Part shown: piece by piece, positions 34,219-43,075 of the stretch
Layout of the letters: each line of letters begins with the position of its first letter
Numbering within the stretch: the first letter of the stretch is position 1
DNA from: CANMIH01 sp049116335
GTDB lineage: Bacteria > Pseudomonadota > Alphaproteobacteria > Rhodobacterales > Rhodobacteraceae
Assembly: GCA_049116335.1 (NCBI GenBank)
Contig: JAGDYZ010000009.1
Coordinates: 62,001-126,000 of the forward strand
Length of the DNA stretch: 64,000 nucleotides
Reading direction: 5' to 3'
Notes under the pieces: model-generated
Seen by the model: the letters and a program-made list of their open reading frames with translations, nothing else
What the model was told of the DNA's origin: nothing
The model's database searches: none
Made by a program: the position numbers and the translations under genes

Positions 34219-35358
34219 ATGCCGCAGAGCTGGATGACAGAAGAACACGCCATGTTGGGCGAGATGACTGCAAAATTCATCGAGACCGAATGGCAGCCTC
34301 AGTATGAGAAATGGCGCAAACAGGGCGAAATGGATCGCGAGACCTGGGCGCAGGCAGGCGAACTGGGGCTGCTCTGCCCCTCGATCCCAGAAGAATACGG
34401 CGGCGCCGGCGGGGACTTTGGCCATGAGGCTGTGATCCTGATGGAAGCGGGCCGCGCCAATCTTGCCAGCTGGGGCAATGGCATCCACTCGGGCATCGTC
34501 GCCCATTACATTCTGGCTTATGGCACTGAAGAGCAAAAACAACGCTGGCTGCCGAAAATGGTCACCGGTGAACTGATCGGCGCGCTGGCGATGACCGAAC
34601 CCTCCGGTGGCTCGGACGTTCAGGCCCTGAAAACCAAAGCGGTGCGAGATGGCAATGCCTACCGCCTGTCCGGTCAAAAGACCTTTATCACCAATGGCCA
34701 GCACGCCAACCTGATCATTGTCGCGGCCAAAACGGACCCTGCCCAAGGGTCGAAAGGCACCTCGCTTGTGGTGGTCGAAACTGATACCGCCACCGGGTTC
34801 ACCCGAGGCCGCAATCTGGACAAAATCGGCTGCCACGCGGCAGATACATCTGAGCTATTTTTCGACAACGTCGAAATTCCGCCTGAAAACCTGCTGGGGA
34901 TGGAAGAGGGGCAGGGCTTTTATCAGATGATGAGGCAGCTTGCCCAGGAACGTCTGGTTATTGGTTGTACCTCGGTCGGCGCCATGGAAGGCGCGGTCAC
35001 CCGCACCATCCAGTATTGCAAAGAACGCGAAGCCTTTGGCGGCCCTCTGACGCAATTCCAGAACACCCGGTTCCAACTGGCAGAGTGCAAAACCAAAGCC
35101 ACCGTGGCGCGGGCCTTTCTGGATGACTGCATTGCCGAGCTGATCGCAGGCGAGCTGTCGGTCGAAAAGGCAGCAATGGCGAAGTACTGGCTCACCGACA
35201 CCCAGGGCGAAGTTCTGGACGCCTGCCTGCAACTGCACGGAGGCTATGGCTATATGCAAGAATACGCCGTCGCGGAAATGTGGGCAGACGCCCGGGTGCA
35301 ACGCATCTACGGTGGAACCAATGAGATTATGAAAGAGCTGATTGCGAGGTCTCTGTGA
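34219..35358 (+). CDS. Acyl-CoA dehydrogenase, short form
   Basis: The 379-residue flavoenzyme is of classic acyl-CoA dehydrogenase length. FAD/substrate motifs ALAMTEPSGGSDVQALKTKA and LSGQKTFITNG are present. The segment that holds the MCAD-type catalytic glutamate reads RIYGGTNEIM, with glycine there. A glutamate in LAQERLVIGC (about 240) matches the alternative position used by isovaleryl- and long-chain-type enzymes. It therefore differs mechanistically from the 591-residue neighbour. Confidence 0.92.
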   Translation: MPQSWMTEEHAMLGEMTAKFIETEWQPQYEKWRKQGEMDRETWAQAGELGLLCPSIPEEYGGAGGDFGHEAVILMEAGRANLASWGNGIHSGIVAHYILAYGTEEQKQRWLPKMVTGELIGALAMTEPSGGSDVQALKTKAVRDGNAYRLSGQKTFITNGQHANLIIVAAKTDPAQGSKGTSLVVVETDTATGFTRGRNLDKIGCHAADTSELFFDNVEIPPENLLGMEEGQGFYQMMRQLAQERLVIGCTSVGAMEGAVTRTIQYCKEREAFGGPLTQFQNTRFQLAECKTKATVARAFLDDCIAELIAGELSVEKAAMAKYWLTDTQGEVLDACLQLHGGYGYMQEYAVAEMWADARVQRIYGGTNEIMKELIARSL

Positions 35359-35704
35359 TGCGTCAGGCCGGGTCACCCAGCCGCGCGCATCGGCGCCTCC
35401 GGCGGGAGTATTTGGAAAAAGAAGAAGCAGCACCGCGTCGCTCCAAAACGGTCACGTCGCGGCCTGCCCCTACTCGCCTGCTCCATCAGCACCCTATCGG
35501 GATTGACCCTATCATACCGACGCAGCCCGGCTTCTCCTTTTGCGGTCATCGGCTCTCCAGCCTATCCCGCAATAAGAATAAAACAGGAACATTCTTAAGA
35601 TCCCATCACCGGGTTTCTTCTTTTCACAAATACTCCACGGGGGTCCGGGGGTGTGATACCCCCGGTGCCCGGTTGAGAGAACCTGCACAGGGCGAGGATA
35701 TGAT
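35359..35704. repeat. 346-base intergenic region with facing inverted repeats
   Basis: No gene is evident. Two 22-base arms, 35405-35426 and 35615-35636, face each other and match at 20 of 22 positions (GGAGTATTTG then an A-rich GAAGAA end). Next to the right arm, CCGGGGGT-GTGAT-ACCCCCGG at 35645-35665 is a perfect 8-bp hairpin. The left arm is preceded by a CCTCCGGCGG palindrome. Sequences of this style (GGAGTATTT plus purine tail; GGGGTCCGGGGG) recur in intergenic DNA of Rhodobacteraceae as I remember them. Confidence 0.6.
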
Positions 35705-36343
35705 ATGACGATGAAACTCTATTGTTTTGGTGAATCCGGGCATTCTTATAAGGCCGCGCTCGCGTTGGAATTGGCGAAACTTGATTGGGAACCGGTAAAG
35801 GTTGATTTCTTCAATGGCGAAACCCGCTCGGCGGAATATCGCGCTGAGGTCAATGACATGGGCGAAGCGCCGGTTCTTGTGGATGGCGATGTACGCCTAA
35901 CGCAATCCGGCGTTATCCAGCAATACCTGACAGACACCTATGGCCATTTCGGTGGCAAGGATGCGATGGAAAAGCTTGAGGTGTTGCGCTGGGTGATTTG
36001 GGACAACCAAAAATTCTCGGGCACCTCAGGGCCTTTGCGCTTTCTCATGAATTTCCTGCCCGAAAACAAACGCCCCGCAGAAGTGATTGCCTTCATGCAG
36101 GGCCGCATGAAGGGCGCCTATGGTGTGTTGAACGCCCACCTACAGGGCCGGGATTGGATCGTTGGCGATGCCCCCACCAATGCCGATCTGACCTGCTGTG
36201 GATATCTGTTTTACCCTGAACCCTTTGGGTTTGACCGCTCTGACTGGCCAGAAATCGACCGCTGGATGTCCAACATTCAGGCGCTTGTCGGCTGGAAACA
36301 CCCCTATGACCTGATGCCCGGCTCCCCTGCGGACCGCGCCTGA
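35705..36343 (+). CDS. Glutathione S-transferase family protein
   Basis: The 212-residue protein has an N-terminal thioredoxin-like GST domain (KLYCFGESGHSYKAALALEL, PVLVDGDVRLTQSGVIQQYL) and a helical C-terminal domain (about 90-205). The start is ATG 35705; ATG 35711 is close by. It sits between the acyl-CoA dehydrogenase and the thiolase genes, separated from the former by the repeat region, so it may have its own promoter. Substrate unknown. Confidence 0.87.
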   Translation: MTMKLYCFGESGHSYKAALALELAKLDWEPVKVDFFNGETRSAEYRAEVNDMGEAPVLVDGDVRLTQSGVIQQYLTDTYGHFGGKDAMEKLEVLRWVIWDNQKFSGTSGPLRFLMNFLPENKRPAEVIAFMQGRMKGAYGVLNAHLQGRDWIVGDAPTNADLTCCGYLFYPEPFGFDRSDWPEIDRWMSNIQALVGWKHPYDLMPGSPADRA

Positions 36344-36358
36344 TAAAGGAAGACGAGA

Positions 36359-37570
36359 ATGACCGAAGCCTATATCTATGACGCCCTGCGAACCCCGCGT
36401 GGCAAGGGCCGCAAAGACGGCGCGCTGCACGAGGTCACAAGCCTGCGCCTGTCCTCTCAGGTGCTTAATGCGGTCAAAGAGCGAAACAATCTGGAAGGTC
36501 ACGCGGTTGAGGACGTGATCTGGGGCAATGTCACACAGGTTGCGGAACAGGGGGGCTGTCTTGCGCGGTCCGCAGTCCTCGCCTCTGATCTCGATCAGCG
36601 CATTCCCGGCCTGTCGATCAACCGGTTCTGTGCATCGGGCATGGAGGCAGTGAACCTCGCGGCCAATCAGGTCAAAGGCGGTGCAGGTCAGGCCTATATC
36701 GCCGGTGGCGTGGAAATGATGGGCCGTGTGGCCATGGGCAGTGACGGGGCCGCAATTGCGGTGGACCCCAGCCTCGCCATGGACAGCTATTTTGTGCCTC
36801 AAGGCATCAGTGCCGATATCATCGCAACAGAATATGGGTTCTCCCGCACCGATGCTGACGCTCTGGCCGTGGAATCCCAACTTCGCGCCGCCGCCGCCTG
36901 GGAGGACAACCGGTTTGAAAAGTCGGTCATCACCGTGCGCGATCAGAACGGCTTGGCCATGCTGGATCGCGATGAATACATGCGCCCCGGCACCGATATG
37001 CAGAGCCTTGGTGCGCTGAAAGCCTCGTTCAAGGACATGGGCGAGGTGATGCCGGGCTTTGACCAGATTGCCCTGATGAAATACCCGCACCTCGAGCGCA
37101 TCAACCACATTCACCATGCGGGCAACAGCTCGGGTATTGTCGACGGCTCTGCGGCGGTTCTCATTGGCAACAAGGAGTTCGGCGAAAAATACGGCCTCAA
37201 ACCGCGCGCGCGCATCCGGGCCACTGCAAAGATCGGCACAGATCCTACGATCATGTTGACCGGGCCTGTGCCTGTGACCGAAAAGATCCTGGCCGACAAT
37301 GGCATGTCGATCTCAGACATCGATCTATTTGAAGTCAACGAAGCCTTTGCCTCGGTTGTGCTGCGCTTCATGCAGGCCTTTGACGTCGATCAGGATAAGG
37401 TCAACGTCAACGGCGGGTCGATTGCCATGGGCCATCCGCTAGGCGCAACCGGCGCAATCATCATCGGCACTCTGCTGGATGAACTTGAGCGGTCCGGCAA
37501 AGGTGTGGGTCTGGCCACCCTCTGCATCGCGTCGGGCATGGGCGCCGCCACCATCATCGAGCGCGTGTGA
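36359..37570 (+). CDS. fadA: Acetyl-CoA C-acyltransferase (thiolase)
   Basis: The 403-residue thiolase has the nucleophile C91 in INRFCASGMEAV, the GHPLGATGA histidine near 358-366, and the C-terminal cysteine in LATLCIASGMGAATII. It catalyses the thiolytic cleavage step of beta-oxidation. Its partner FadB is encoded 1.5 kb downstream. A biosynthetic (phaA-type) role is less likely given that context. Confidence 0.92.
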   Translation: MTEAYIYDALRTPRGKGRKDGALHEVTSLRLSSQVLNAVKERNNLEGHAVEDVIWGNVTQVAEQGGCLARSAVLASDLDQRIPGLSINRFCASGMEAVNLAANQVKGGAGQAYIAGGVEMMGRVAMGSDGAAIAVDPSLAMDSYFVPQGISADIIATEYGFSRTDADALAVESQLRAAAAWEDNRFEKSVITVRDQNGLAMLDRDEYMRPGTDMQSLGALKASFKDMGEVMPGFDQIALMKYPHLERINHIHHAGNSSGIVDGSAAVLIGNKEFGEKYGLKPRARIRATAKIGTDPTIMLTGPVPVTEKILADNGMSISDIDLFEVNEAFASVVLRFMQAFDVDQDKVNVNGGSIAMGHPLGATGAIIIGTLLDELERSGKGVGLATLCIASGMGAATIIERV

Positions 37571-37727
37571 TGCATCCCCTCTCCTTGATATCCATCCCCT
37601 TCTGGGGTCTTTCTCTGCTGATTGATGCAGGCAGGGCCTCAATTGGGATTGGTTCAAGGAGAGGCCGTTTCCGCTCAACCGCACCAAATGTTGCACTTCG
37701 GATTGCGTGTCCAACGTGGAGAGTGGC

Positions 37728-38222
37728 ATGACAAAATCCGCTCCAGCTGCCTCCATTTATCAAGCCCATCTTGATGCCGTCGGGCGCGCCTTCTGGGACC
37801 GTGACTGGGATAGTCTGAGCCAATATCTGGCCCCGCAGAACAGTCTTCGAACCCTGGATACGGCCTATGCCACCCGCAACCACGAAGAGATGCGGGTGTC
37901 GTATCAGTCGCTGCGCGACAGTATCGATATTGTCGGGGCCCAAGCCTATCATCGCATCTGTCTCGAAGCTCAGTTCACAGATGCCAGCCAAACCAGAATT
38001 CTGGGTCGCCACAGAACATATATCCTGTCGGGCGGCACGACTGTTCTCGAGCCCTATGAGAGCGACATGACGCTTGAGCTGATCGACCAACGTTGGCTGG
38101 GCGTCGCAATTTTTGGTCGCTTCAAAAACTCGGACCTCACCGCGATTTCGCCTGACCTTCTTAGAAAACCCACTCGCCAGAGTGAGGATCAACAGCCGGA
38201 TCTTTCCAAATGCCAAAGCTAG
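37728..38222 (+). CDS. NTF2-like (SnoaL-type) protein
   Basis: From ATG 37728 the product is 164 residues. It fits the NTF2-like cone fold: an N-terminal helix (IYQAHLDAVGRAFWDRDWDSLSQYL), then a curved beta sheet (CLEAQFTDASQTRILGRHRTYILSGG) and a C-terminal strand. Catalytic residues cannot be assigned. It overlaps the cupin gene by 13 bases and is thus in the fatty acid operon, with an unknown role. Confidence 0.68.
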   Translation: MTKSAPAASIYQAHLDAVGRAFWDRDWDSLSQYLAPQNSLRTLDTAYATRNHEEMRVSYQSLRDSIDIVGAQAYHRICLEAQFTDASQTRILGRHRTYILSGGTTVLEPYESDMTLELIDQRWLGVAIFGRFKNSDLTAISPDLLRKPTRQSEDQQPDLSKCQS

Positions 38223-38677
38223 ATTTATCAGCCATTCCCACCCGCACAGGTTCGTCTTATCCCGAGCCCTATAACAGCCAGATGCAGGGCCGGAGCCAAC
38301 AGGCTCTGGGTGACGCCGGTGGCTTGAGCCAATTCGGTGTAAACCTTGTCCAGCTTGCCCCAGGTGCCCAATCTGCGCTGCGCCATTGGCATGAAAAGCA
38401 AGACGAGTTTCTGATGGTAACAGAAGGAACGCTCACGCTGGTCGACGACACGGGAGAGACGACACTTGCCGTTGGCGATTGTTGCAGCTTCCCCGCCGGT
38501 GATGCCAATGGCCACCACTTGGTCAACAAAAGCGACGCCCCTGGGGCTTTTCTCGTGATTGGCACCCGCACCGACAGCGAGATCGGCTGGTATTCAGACG
38601 TCGATATGAAGGTGACAGTCACACCAGAGGATTTTGCCTTTACCCGGCAAGATGGTTCGCCGTTGGAGAACACATGA
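38210..38677 (+). CDS. Cupin domain protein
   Basis: The 155-residue single-domain cupin has motif 1 in LRHWHEKQDEFLMVTEGTLTLVDD (metal ligands His-His-Glu) and motif 2 FPAGDANGHHLVNKS with a further histidine. Metal-binding cupins may be isomerases, dioxygenases or binding proteins; nothing selects among these. It lies between two NTF2-like genes with overlaps on both sides. Confidence 0.83.
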   Translation: MPKLDLSAIPTRTGSSYPEPYNSQMQGRSQQALGDAGGLSQFGVNLVQLAPGAQSALRHWHEKQDEFLMVTEGTLTLVDDTGETTLAVGDCCSFPAGDANGHHLVNKSDAPGAFLVIGTRTDSEIGWYSDVDMKVTVTPEDFAFTRQDGSPLENT

Positions 38678-39111
38678 CCTTTGACGATGCCGCCTTTGAG
38701 GATCTTCTGGCCGATATCACGGACCCCTTTCTGACCGGTGATTATGCTCGCTGGCGCAATCGGTTGCGCTTGCCCTGCACCTTTGTCACCCAAGCCGGCC
38801 CCATTACCCTTGCCTCTGAGGACGACGTCGAGCGCAGCTTTGCCATGTACCAAATGGCCGTGCGCAGCATGGGGCTCGCCCATGTCCATCACAAACCGCT
38901 TCACTTTGATCCCTGCCCCGATGGCACGATCATCATCACCTATGAAACCAATATCCTGCGCCGCGACGGTTCGCGGATCATGCCGCCCTATACGGCCTCG
39001 GCGCTTGTTCACCCAGACGACGGCACCTGGCGTCTGTCTTCCATCATGAACGCCATGGGCCACCACCATTGGACCGGCACCCATCCTTTTCTTTCCGGAG
39101 ATCAAGAATGA
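38674..39111 (+). CDS. NTF2-like protein (second)
   Basis: The 145-residue protein begins in an ATGA overlap with the cupin gene and ends in one with fadB. It shows a helix-plus-sheet NTF2-like pattern (DPFLTGDYARWRNRLRLPCTFVTQ, then IIITYETNILRRDGSRIM). It is a distant relative of the upstream NTF2-like protein. No catalytic dyad was identified. Confidence 0.65.
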   Translation: MTFDDAAFEDLLADITDPFLTGDYARWRNRLRLPCTFVTQAGPITLASEDDVERSFAMYQMAVRSMGLAHVHHKPLHFDPCPDGTIIITYETNILRRDGSRIMPPYTASALVHPDDGTWRLSSIMNAMGHHHWTGTHPFLSGDQE

Positions 39112-41306
39112 CTGACTTCACTATGCAAACCGACGCAGACGGCGTCGCAGTGATCACCTGGAACGTGGTCGAGAAATCGATGAATGTTCTTAATCTTGAA
39201 GCTCTTGAGCTGCTGAACGCGCTTGTGGATCAGGCGCTGGCAGATGAGGCGGTCAAGGGCATCGTCATCACATCGGGCAAAGACAGTTTTGCCGGCGGCA
39301 TGGATCTGAATGTCATCGCGAAGATGAAAGAAATGGCCGGCGACAACCCCGCACAGGGCCTGTTTGACGGCATCATGCAGATGCACACGGTTCTGCGCAA
39401 AATCGAACGCGCCGGGATGGACCCGAAAACCAACAAGGGCGGCAAACCGATTGCCACCGCCCTGCCCGGCACGGCGCTTGGGATTGGTCTGGAGATCCCG
39501 CTGTCGACGCACCGCATTTTTGCTGCCGACAACCCCAAGGCCAAAATCGGCTTGCCCGAAATCCTTGTCGGCATTTTCCCCGGTGCGGGCGGCACCACCC
39601 GTCTGGCGCGCAAACTCGGTGCGATGGGCGCTTCGCCTTTCTTGCTGGAAGGCAAACTGTCGAACCCAAAGAAAGCCAAATCGGCGGGCATTATTGATGA
39701 AGTGGTCGAAGACCCTCTCGCAGCTGCAAAAGAGTGGGTGTTGAACGCCAAAGACGCCGACATTCTCAAACCATGGGATGCGAAGGGTTACAAAATGCCC
39801 GGCGGCACGCCCTACCACCCAGCTGGTTTCATGACCTTTGTTGGCGCATCAGCCATGGTCAACGGCAAAACCAAAGGTGTCTACCCCGCCGCCAAGGCCA
39901 TGCTTTCGGCCGTGTACGAAGGCGCCATGGTGCCCTTTGACACAGCGCTGAAAATCGAAGCGCGTTGGTTCGTCAATGTTCTGATGAACCCCTCGTCTGG
40001 CGCGATGATCCGCTCGCTGTTCATCAACAAAGAGGCGCTGGAAAAAGGGGCCGTACGTCCCACAGAAGTGGCTGACCAAAGCGTCAAGAAGGTTGGTGTT
40101 CTTGGGGCTGGCATGATGGGTGCGGGCATTGCGCTTGTCTCGGCGCAGGCCGGGATCGAGGTTGTCCTGATCGACCAGAACCAAGAGGCCGCAGATCGCG
40201 GCAAAGCCTATTCCGAAACCTACATGGACAAAGGCATCAAACGCGGCAAAGCCACGGCCGAGAAGAAAGAGGCGCTGCTGTCCCAGATCACGGCGACAAC
40301 CGATCTTGAGGCGCTGAAGGGCTGTGATCTGATTGTTGAGGCGGTGTTTGAAGACCCCAAGGTCAAGGCCGAGATGACCCAGAAGGTCGAAGCCATCATT
40401 GGCGAAGACTGCATCGTTGCCACCAACACCTCGACCCTGCCCATCAGCGATCTGGCCAAAGCCAGCGCACGCCCCGAGCAGTACATTGGCATCCACTTCT
40501 TCTCACCCGTTGAGAAAATGCTGCTGGTGGAAATCATCAAGGGCAAAGAAACCGGCGATCGCGCCGTGGCCAAAGCCTTGGATTTTGTACGCCAGATCCG
40601 CAAGACACCGATTGTGGTGAACGATGCGCGGTTCTTCTATGCCAACCGCTGTATCATTCCTTACATCAACGAAGGCATTCGCATGGTCAAAGAGGGCGTG
40701 GCACCGGCGCTGATCGAAAACGCTGCCAAGATGGTCGGCATGCCGCTGGGACCCCTGCAGTTGGTTGACGAAACCTCGATTGATCTTGGCGCAAAAATTG
40801 CCCGCGCCACCAAGGCTGCGATGGGGGATGCCTATCCAGACGAGGCCGTGGATGAGGTGATCTTCTGGATGGAAGGCGAAGGCCGTCTGGGACGCAAAGC
40901 CAACGCAGGATTTTATGACTACGACGAGAAAGGCAAACGTCAGGGGCTGTCCAAAGCCGTTGCGGCGCAATATCCGCAACGTGATGATCAGCCCGACCTG
41001 ATCGACGTTCAGCACCGCCTCTTGTTCGCGCAGTCGCTCGAAGCGGTCCGCGCTTTGGAAGAAGGCGTGTTGATGGACATCCGCGAAGGTGACGTCGGCG
41101 CGATCCTGGGCTGGGGCTTTGCGCCGTGGTCCGGTGGCCCGCTCAGCTGGCTCGACATGATCGGTGCGCCTTACGCCGCCGAACGCTGTGACCAGTTGCA
41201 AGAGACCTTTGGCAGCCGTTTTGCCTGCCCCGCTCTGCTGCGTGACATGGGTGACAAGAACCAAAGCTTCTATGGGCGGTTTGGCGCACAGGAAAAAGCG
41301 GCCTAA
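39108..41306 (+). CDS. fadB: Fatty acid oxidation multifunctional protein FadB/FadJ-like
   Basis: From ATG 39108, with GGAG upstream, the product is 732 residues. The enoyl-CoA hydratase (crotonase) domain spans about 1-190 (GGMDLNVIAKM), and the 3-hydroxyacyl-CoA dehydrogenase domain begins near 320 (VGVLGAGMMGAGIALVSAQAG), followed by the C-terminal 3HCDH domains. It hydrates enoyl-CoA and oxidises the 3-hydroxy product with NAD. Together with the thiolase and acyl-CoA dehydrogenases it completes beta-oxidation. Confidence 0.95.
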   Translation: MTDFTMQTDADGVAVITWNVVEKSMNVLNLEALELLNALVDQALADEAVKGIVITSGKDSFAGGMDLNVIAKMKEMAGDNPAQGLFDGIMQMHTVLRKIERAGMDPKTNKGGKPIATALPGTALGIGLEIPLSTHRIFAADNPKAKIGLPEILVGIFPGAGGTTRLARKLGAMGASPFLLEGKLSNPKKAKSAGIIDEVVEDPLAAAKEWVLNAKDADILKPWDAKGYKMPGGTPYHPAGFMTFVGASAMVNGKTKGVYPAAKAMLSAVYEGAMVPFDTALKIEARWFVNVLMNPSSGAMIRSLFINKEALEKGAVRPTEVADQSVKKVGVLGAGMMGAGIALVSAQAGIEVVLIDQNQEAADRGKAYSETYMDKGIKRGKATAEKKEALLSQITATTDLEALKGCDLIVEAVFEDPKVKAEMTQKVEAIIGEDCIVATNTSTLPISDLAKASARPEQYIGIHFFSPVEKMLLVEIIKGKETGDRAVAKALDFVRQIRKTPIVVNDARFFYANRCIIPYINEGIRMVKEGVAPALIENAAKMVGMPLGPLQLVDETSIDLGAKIARATKAAMGDAYPDEAVDEVIFWMEGEGRLGRKANAGFYDYDEKGKRQGLSKAVAAQYPQRDDQPDLIDVQHRLLFAQSLEAVRALEEGVLMDIREGDVGAILGWGFAPWSGGPLSWLDMIGAPYAAERCDQLQETFGSRFACPALLRDMGDKNQSFYGRFGAQEKAA

Positions 41307-41332
41307 TTCGCCGTTCATATCCTCAAAAAAAG

Positions 41333-41366
41333 GCCCCCCAGTTCAACCGGACTGGGGGGCTTTGTT
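41333..41366. terminator. Bidirectional terminator between fadB and glpD
   Basis: GCCCCCCAGT (41333-41342) and ACTGGGGGGC (41351-41360) form a 10-bp stem. TTTGTTT follows on the right and an A-run precedes on the left, so it can end fadB rightward and glpD leftward. Confidence 0.88.
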
Positions 41367-41383
41367 TCAAAAAGACCCGTGCT

Positions 41384-42958
41384 TTAGTGGCTTTGGTTCT
41401 GCGTCATCCATGCCGCGACACCCGCGCGTTCATCCTCATTCAACCGCAGCCCCAGCTTTCCGCGCCGCCACAGCACATCTTCTGCGGCGCATGCGAACTC
41501 ATTGCCTACCAACCAGCGCAATTCTGCCTCTGTCAGGGTCGCACCAAAGGCCTGCCCCAGATCTGCGGCCGATGTGGCCTCGCCCAGAATTTTCCGGGCG
41601 TCCGTGCCATAGGTCTTGATCAACCGCCGCGCCCATGCCGCATCCAGAAACGCATAATCGCGCTGAAGATCCGCCATCAGTTTCGCTGCGCCATCCACAG
41701 GGAAATCCCCACCGGGCAGGGTTACGCCAGCCGTCCATACGCCGGGAAGGTTCGGGAAATGCTCGCCAATCTTCTCCAGGGCGCTCTCGGCCAAGCGACG
41801 ATAGGTGGTGATTTTACCGCCAAACACGTGCAACACCGGCGCACCGCCTGCGGTATCCACCTTCAGCACATAATCCCGGGTCGCCGCCGTCGCACTGGAC
41901 GCGCCATCATCATACAAAGGGCGCACGCCAGAATAGGTCCAAACCACATCCTCTGCACTGATCTGACGCTCGAAATAGCCATTGGCGAATTGGATTAGAT
42001 AGTCCTGCTCTTCCGCCGAAATCGCCGGTTTTTCGGTCAAATCCGTATGTTCCGCATCGGTGGTGCCGATAAGCGTGAAATCTTCCTCATAGGGAATGGC
42101 AAAGATGATCCGACCATCGGTGCCTTGGAAGAAGTAACATTTGTCGTGGTCAAAAAGCTTGGGCACAACGATATGGCTGCCGCGCACCAGTCGCACATTT
42201 TCCTGACTGTTCAGGCGCAGCTTCGACCGCAACACATCCCCGACCCAAGGCCCTGCCGCATTGACCAGCATTTTGGCATAATGAGTCGTCTCTTCCCCGC
42301 TGCGCATATCGCGTGTCAGAACCTGCCAGCCGCCTTCGATGCGCTCCGCCGAAACAACCTGCGTGCGGGTCATAATTTCCGCGCCACGTGCCTCAGCGTC
42401 GCGGGCATTCAACACAACCAACCGCGCATCCTGAATCCAGCAATCCGAATACTCATAGGCGGTCTCAAACCGGGGCTGCAGCGGGGCACCCTCAGGCGCC
42501 CCTTTCAATGCAACGGTTTTGGTCCCTGGCAGAACCTTTCTGCCCCCGAGATTGTCATACATGAACAACCCAAGCCGGATCAGCCAGGCCGGACGCCGAC
42601 CCTTCATCCAGGGCATAAAGGTTGTCAGCAATTTTGAGGTGGGTGTGCTGCTCTCAAACCGCATATCTTTATGATAGGGCAGCACAAAACGCATTGGCCA
42701 GCTGATGTGCGGCATGGCCCGCAACAGGGTTTCGCGCTCGATCAGCGCCTCGCGCACCAGTCGGAACTCAAAATACTCAAGATAGCGCAATCCGCCGTGA
42801 AACAGTTTGGTGGACGCCGACGAGGTGGCCGAGGCCAGATCGTGCATTTCCGCCAACCGCACCGTAAGCCCGCGCCCAACCGCATCCCGTGCGATCCCGC
42901 AGCCATTGATGCCACCTCCGATGACAAACAGGTCCACCATGTTACGCGCGTCGCTCAT
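41384..42958 (-). CDS. glpD: Glycerol-3-phosphate dehydrogenase (FAD, quinone-linked)
   Basis: From ATG 42958, behind AGGAGAG, the product is 524 residues, the usual length. The FAD motif VIGGGINGCGIARDAVGRG is at the N-terminus; ASATSSASTKLFHGGLRYLEYFEFRLV and GSHIVVPKLF are GlpD signatures. It oxidises glycerol 3-phosphate to dihydroxyacetone phosphate and feeds the quinone pool. It is divergent from glpR, which probably represses it; glpK is elsewhere. Confidence 0.95.
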   Translation of the reverse strand: MSDARNMVDLFVIGGGINGCGIARDAVGRGLTVRLAEMHDLASATSSASTKLFHGGLRYLEYFEFRLVREALIERETLLRAMPHISWPMRFVLPYHKDMRFESSTPTSKLLTTFMPWMKGRRPAWLIRLGLFMYDNLGGRKVLPGTKTVALKGAPEGAPLQPRFETAYEYSDCWIQDARLVVLNARDAEARGAEIMTRTQVVSAERIEGGWQVLTRDMRSGEETTHYAKMLVNAAGPWVGDVLRSKLRLNSQENVRLVRGSHIVVPKLFDHDKCYFFQGTDGRIIFAIPYEEDFTLIGTTDAEHTDLTEKPAISAEEQDYLIQFANGYFERQISAEDVVWTYSGVRPLYDDGASSATAATRDYVLKVDTAGGAPVLHVFGGKITTYRRLAESALEKIGEHFPNLPGVWTAGVTLPGGDFPVDGAAKLMADLQRDYAFLDAAWARRLIKTYGTDARKILGEATSAADLGQAFGATLTEAELRWLVGNEFACAAEDVLWRRGKLGLRLNEDERAGVAAWMTQNQSH

Positions 42959-43022
42959 CCCGACTCTCCTGATCTGATTGGCGCCTTGATGCCCGAGTCG
43001 CGCGTAAAAGGAAAGAAATAGA

Positions 43023-43055
43023 TTTTCGTTTTGCATAAAAACGCGTATAAACGAA
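43023..43055. promoter_or_regulatory. Candidate GlpR operator between glpD and glpR
   Basis: TTCGTTT at 43025-43031 and AAACGAA at 43049-43055 are inverted arms. Nested within, CGTTTT-GCATA-AAAACG (43027-43043) is a perfect interrupted palindrome. DeoR-family regulators of glp genes bind TTCG/CGAA-type dyads. Confidence 0.55.
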
Positions 43056-43075
43056 CTCAAAAGGAACAAACCACC

